NCBI RefSeq assembly: GCF_040581485.1
Contig: NC_090134.1
Coordinates: forward strand, 15,615,501-15,679,500
Direction of reading: 5' to 3'
Origin: Linepithema humile
Lineage: Eukaryota; Arthropoda; Insecta; Hymenoptera; Formicidae
DNA length: 64,000 nucleotides
Positions 61,374 to 64,000 of the stretch are shown here, in pieces. Under the pieces are notes generated by a model. The model was not told where the DNA came from. It did not search any database and saw only the letters and a list, made by a program, of their open reading frames with translations. The first letter of the stretch is position 1. Each line of letters starts with the position of its first letter. The translations under genes were made by a program, and so were the position numbers.

Positions 61374-61510
61374 ATTAGAGACCAATGCAAACACAAGTAA
61401 AAATTAGACTGAGAGACATTTTGCTTTATCACATATACTATTTAAAAGTAGACCAAGATTTTTTTTTGGTTATCCATATCACTATTCTGCAGTTCATATT
61501 GGTCTCTAAT
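61374..61510. repeat. 13-bp inverted repeat, 137 bp apart overall
   Basis: ATTAGAGACCAAT and its exact inverse bound a 111-bp AT-rich interval. Possibly the ends of a very small MITE; no target duplication is evident. Confidence 0.5.
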
Positions 61511-62177
61511 CAATCTTTAAAACATTCAGAACAATTATAATGATATAGTAAAAAAAAGTATAACAAATTGGCACAAAAATTCACAATATTGTCGTATAAT
61601 CATAAAATTATAACAAAGCTTCACAAATTTTGTATTGCAAAACTATTATTTGAATCATAAGATATAAAAATTTAATTAATTTTACTATATACAGATAAAA
61701 AATACAAAGCATCTAATATACTTTTGTCAGACTGTCCATTGTTCTGAATGTAAATCTTAATTATATTTATTTTAATTTTTTTACGCTTTTTATACATATT
61801 CTTACATTACTTTATATATACATCTTTGCACAAATATATTCGTAAGGTAGAAGAATTGTAAAAATGTCTTATGATATTTTTTTGAGTTTTGACCATGTAT
61901 CATATATTACTGAAAATATTCAAGATTTTACTAATTCTTGGTTTTAAGAGAAAAAATCAAGATTAAGATGTATTTTCTTAAATATACAACGTAATAATAA
62001 ATACATGCTAAAGCTTCTATTAATTTTGTGTTTTTTAAAAGTGCATTTGTTATAATTTTTTATACATTATAATTACAACATATATCACATTACTAGTATT
62101 CAATGACCCTGTTAAAAAGAAAAAAAAATTGTAGAGATATCTTACAATTCTATCTCTATTCTAGGCCTAATACGTTT

Positions 62178-62289
62178 CATGTGTCGTATGATAAATTTGT
62201 AAACCGCGTTAATTAACTATTGAATAATGAATTTCTGAAATTTCACAAATTTTTTACAGTATAATAAAATTTATCGTACGACAAATGTA
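62178..62289. repeat. ~21-bp inverted repeat (possible MITE)
   Basis: CATGTGTCGTATGATAAATTT and AAATTTATCGTACGACAAATG pair with two differences around a 70-bp AT-rich centre. Located about 115 bp past the FHIP stop codon, in its presumed 3' UTR. Confidence 0.6.
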
Positions 62290-62403
62290 ACATTAGCTTG
62301 ACAAGAGAAACATTACTGGATGGGCTTACTCTACACATATTCAAAGCTCATAAAAATTAGACGGAAATCTTTCAAACGTTCTCTCGCAATTACTATTATG
62401 TTT

Positions 62404-64000
62404 TTACGAACTTACACGTTGAAATTTAAATTCAACACTATCACTAAGAGACATAATTGCTTGCTCCTGAGTGATTGCCGCGAGCTCTTTAAGCCATTCA
62501 TCTAATATGACAGCGCATAGAACAACATTTTGTACTGGACTTATTTCACTTGGTGATTCCCACGAAGTTTTTGTATACCTATTAAAAAAAAAAAAAAAAA
62601 AGGAGTGCGTTTAAGGCCTTATCAATATCCATGTATCGTACATTGTCTACATAACGCAATATGGCTGCAGTAAAGAGAATCAATGATTTGAAGTATTTAC
62701 CTATATCCGGATCCAACTACTTGTAGTTGATCTTCTGATATACTGGACGGCTGACTGACAGAACTCGTTAAGCTGCTCAGACCTAAGCTACCACCTGGCC
62801 GTTTGAACATTTGCGTAAGCGACGATGTTAGACTTTTTCTTTTTGGCTCACCTGTAATAAATACGATTGGTGTAGCAGTTTGAAGTGATATATACATCTA
62901 TGTTATGTACGTGTAAAAATAACCTATATCAATACATACGTCTTTTGAACACTTCCGGCGTGCGCAGCACAAAATTTTAACAGATATAATTAACATAGTT
63001 TAAGTAAGACAGAAAGAGAGAAAGCAAGAGGGAAAGAGTCCACACGCGTGTTCATGAATAGTGAGAAAAATGTACCTAATTTTTAAAACATGTTCACGAA
63101 ATAGATGATACCTCTTGCGAATGATTCACTAGTCAGGGAATGCCTTTTAACGGGCGAGGATTGGCCATCAGCTACCAAGACATTTTTTCTCGCATTCACT
63201 AACTTGTCTTCTCGGCTAATTAGAAACGATTTTGCTTGTTCGACCAGCAAATCCACGTTGTCATGTTTTGAAAGAAATTGGTCTATTTTGTGCTTCAGTG
63301 ATGCAAGGATCTGCAATATAAAAAAATCATATAAAGACATTATTTTAATTTACAATACAATAATCTGAGACAGCAAATTTTTTATATTCTGCAGAACGTT
63401 TGGAAGTGCAGGTGCACAAATATGTACCTGAAACAGGGATCGGATGCTGGGCTGAAATACAAGAGAATGATTGAGCAGGAAGGATTGCAGCACGGGTTGT
63501 GGATATATCGCCAGTCTGCTGATAAGGCCCGTGAGACGTAAATTGACGTACAAGTTATTGCTCGTCATATTCTCGAGCTTTCGTAAAAGGATGTCTAAAA
63601 ATATGCCGACGTTCGGTTCTCCACCGAACGCATCTGATCGATACGCAGTGTCCTTAAATGATTTACTCGACGATGGTTCCGCGATCGCTGCGGGATTCGA
63701 TTCCGCGATATCATGCGCAACGGGATCGTCAATCTCCTTCTTAATTATAATGTGCACTTCTTCGTGTTCACTCATGCGGTCTTCGTTCGTCTCGTTATCC
63801 GGCGTTGACTCCGGCGATCCTTTGAATGCGAAGCTTTCGTAACCACTGCTTTCCCCGAGCGACATGAGCGAGTTCATGGCCGTGGCCGAATCTTCCATGC
63901 AGCTATCGGACTCTTTTTTATCTAGACAAGTTTCCTCCGTACATTCCGTGATTCCGATCTCTTCGTTCAATAGCTCCGCTATATCGGCGTCCAATTGCGC
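62404..64000 (-). CDS. FHF complex subunit HOOK-interacting protein (FHIP1/FAM160A), partial
   Basis: The C-terminal part of a gene that continues past the right edge. Four exons are visible (64000-63428, 63310-63112, 62851-62701, 62580-62404). The conserved block LLRKLENMTSNNLYVNLRLT, GLISRLAIYPQPVLQSFLLN, HSLVFQPSIRSLFQ and ILASLKHKIDQFL is the FHIP signature. After a Ser-rich linker (SSLTSSVSQPSSISEDQ) comes VVLCAVILDEWLKELAAITQ near the C-terminus, as in vertebrate FHIP1A/B. The upstream part is acidic (AQLDADIAELLNEEIGITEC). FHIP binds FTS and HOOK proteins and links Rab5 early endosomes to dynein. The A/B paralogue question does not arise if the insect has one copy; I leave the symbol blank. 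Confidence 0.9.

Larger units (their letters stand above)
57803..62403. other. 4.6-kb spacer between SLC35G1 and FHIP
   Basis: Very AT-rich DNA holding both convergent 3' UTRs. It contains a hairpin at 58155-58216, a T-run at about 58682-58708, a mariner remnant at 59252-59590, an AT palindrome at 60557-60594 and inverted repeats at 61374-61510 and 62178-62289. No coding frame persuades. Confidence 0.5.

Overview
The window is animal nuclear DNA, most likely from a hymenopteran insect and perhaps an ant. It is AT-rich. Its genes are split by many short introns (often 65-100 bp) with GT..AG borders, and they are single-copy eukaryotic housekeeping genes. It also carries miniature inverted-repeat elements, a mariner remnant and a Kolobok-type 'Mutator-like' transposase relic of a kind I associate with ant genomes. 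The species is inference; the eukaryotic, insect-like gene structure is read directly.

Layout, left to right. 3-626 (+): C-terminal end of an ARM-repeat protein, probably Inscuteable. 1125-2411 (-): MITD1, ESCRT-III-linked abscission factor. 3637-6663 (+): SUPT7L/STAF65-gamma, SAGA subunit, split by a 1.55-kb foldback transposon sitting exactly on a splice donor. 7159-10289 (+): ArfGAP2/3. 10687-12207 (-): PP2C phosphatase. 13365-17108 (-): Cdk9, with one MITE in an intron and another upstream. 18682-20868 (-): VMP1, whose last exon and 3' UTR lie in a ~360-bp tandem duplication. 24465-26300 (-): NDUFS8. 26994-29804: dead Kolobok-like transposon with TTAA target duplication. 29870-37250 (-): DHX37/kurz. 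37566-39353 (+): COX15, head-to-head with DHX37. 40089-46051 (+): RecQ4 helicase. 46292-48083 (-): unrecognised small membrane protein. 52905-54564 (-): p33MONOX/KIAA1191 homologue. 56756-57802 (+): SLC35G1-type transporter. 62404-64000 (-): C-terminal part of an FHF-complex HOOK-interacting protein (FHIP), continuing off the right edge.

The genes do not form one pathway. Several are mitochondrial (NDUFS8, COX15), several are nuclear (SUPT7L, Cdk9, RecQ4, DHX37) and several act in membrane traffic or autophagy (MITD1, ArfGAP, VMP1, FHIP). Coding models were assembled by eye from reading frames, splice signals and phase. For every multi-exon gene except DHX37, where I did not total the exons, the summed exons give an intact frame; single boundaries may be off by a base or two.

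I saw no prokaryote-like defence island, CRISPR array, rRNA or convincing tRNA. The most interesting structures are the transposon that duplicated a splice donor in SUPT7L, the VMP1 3'-end duplication, the multiply broken Kolobok transposase with a 33-bp duplication inside its conserved core, a near-perfect 60-nt hairpin downstream of SLC35G1, and the unrecognised membrane protein gene with a possible remote promoter.
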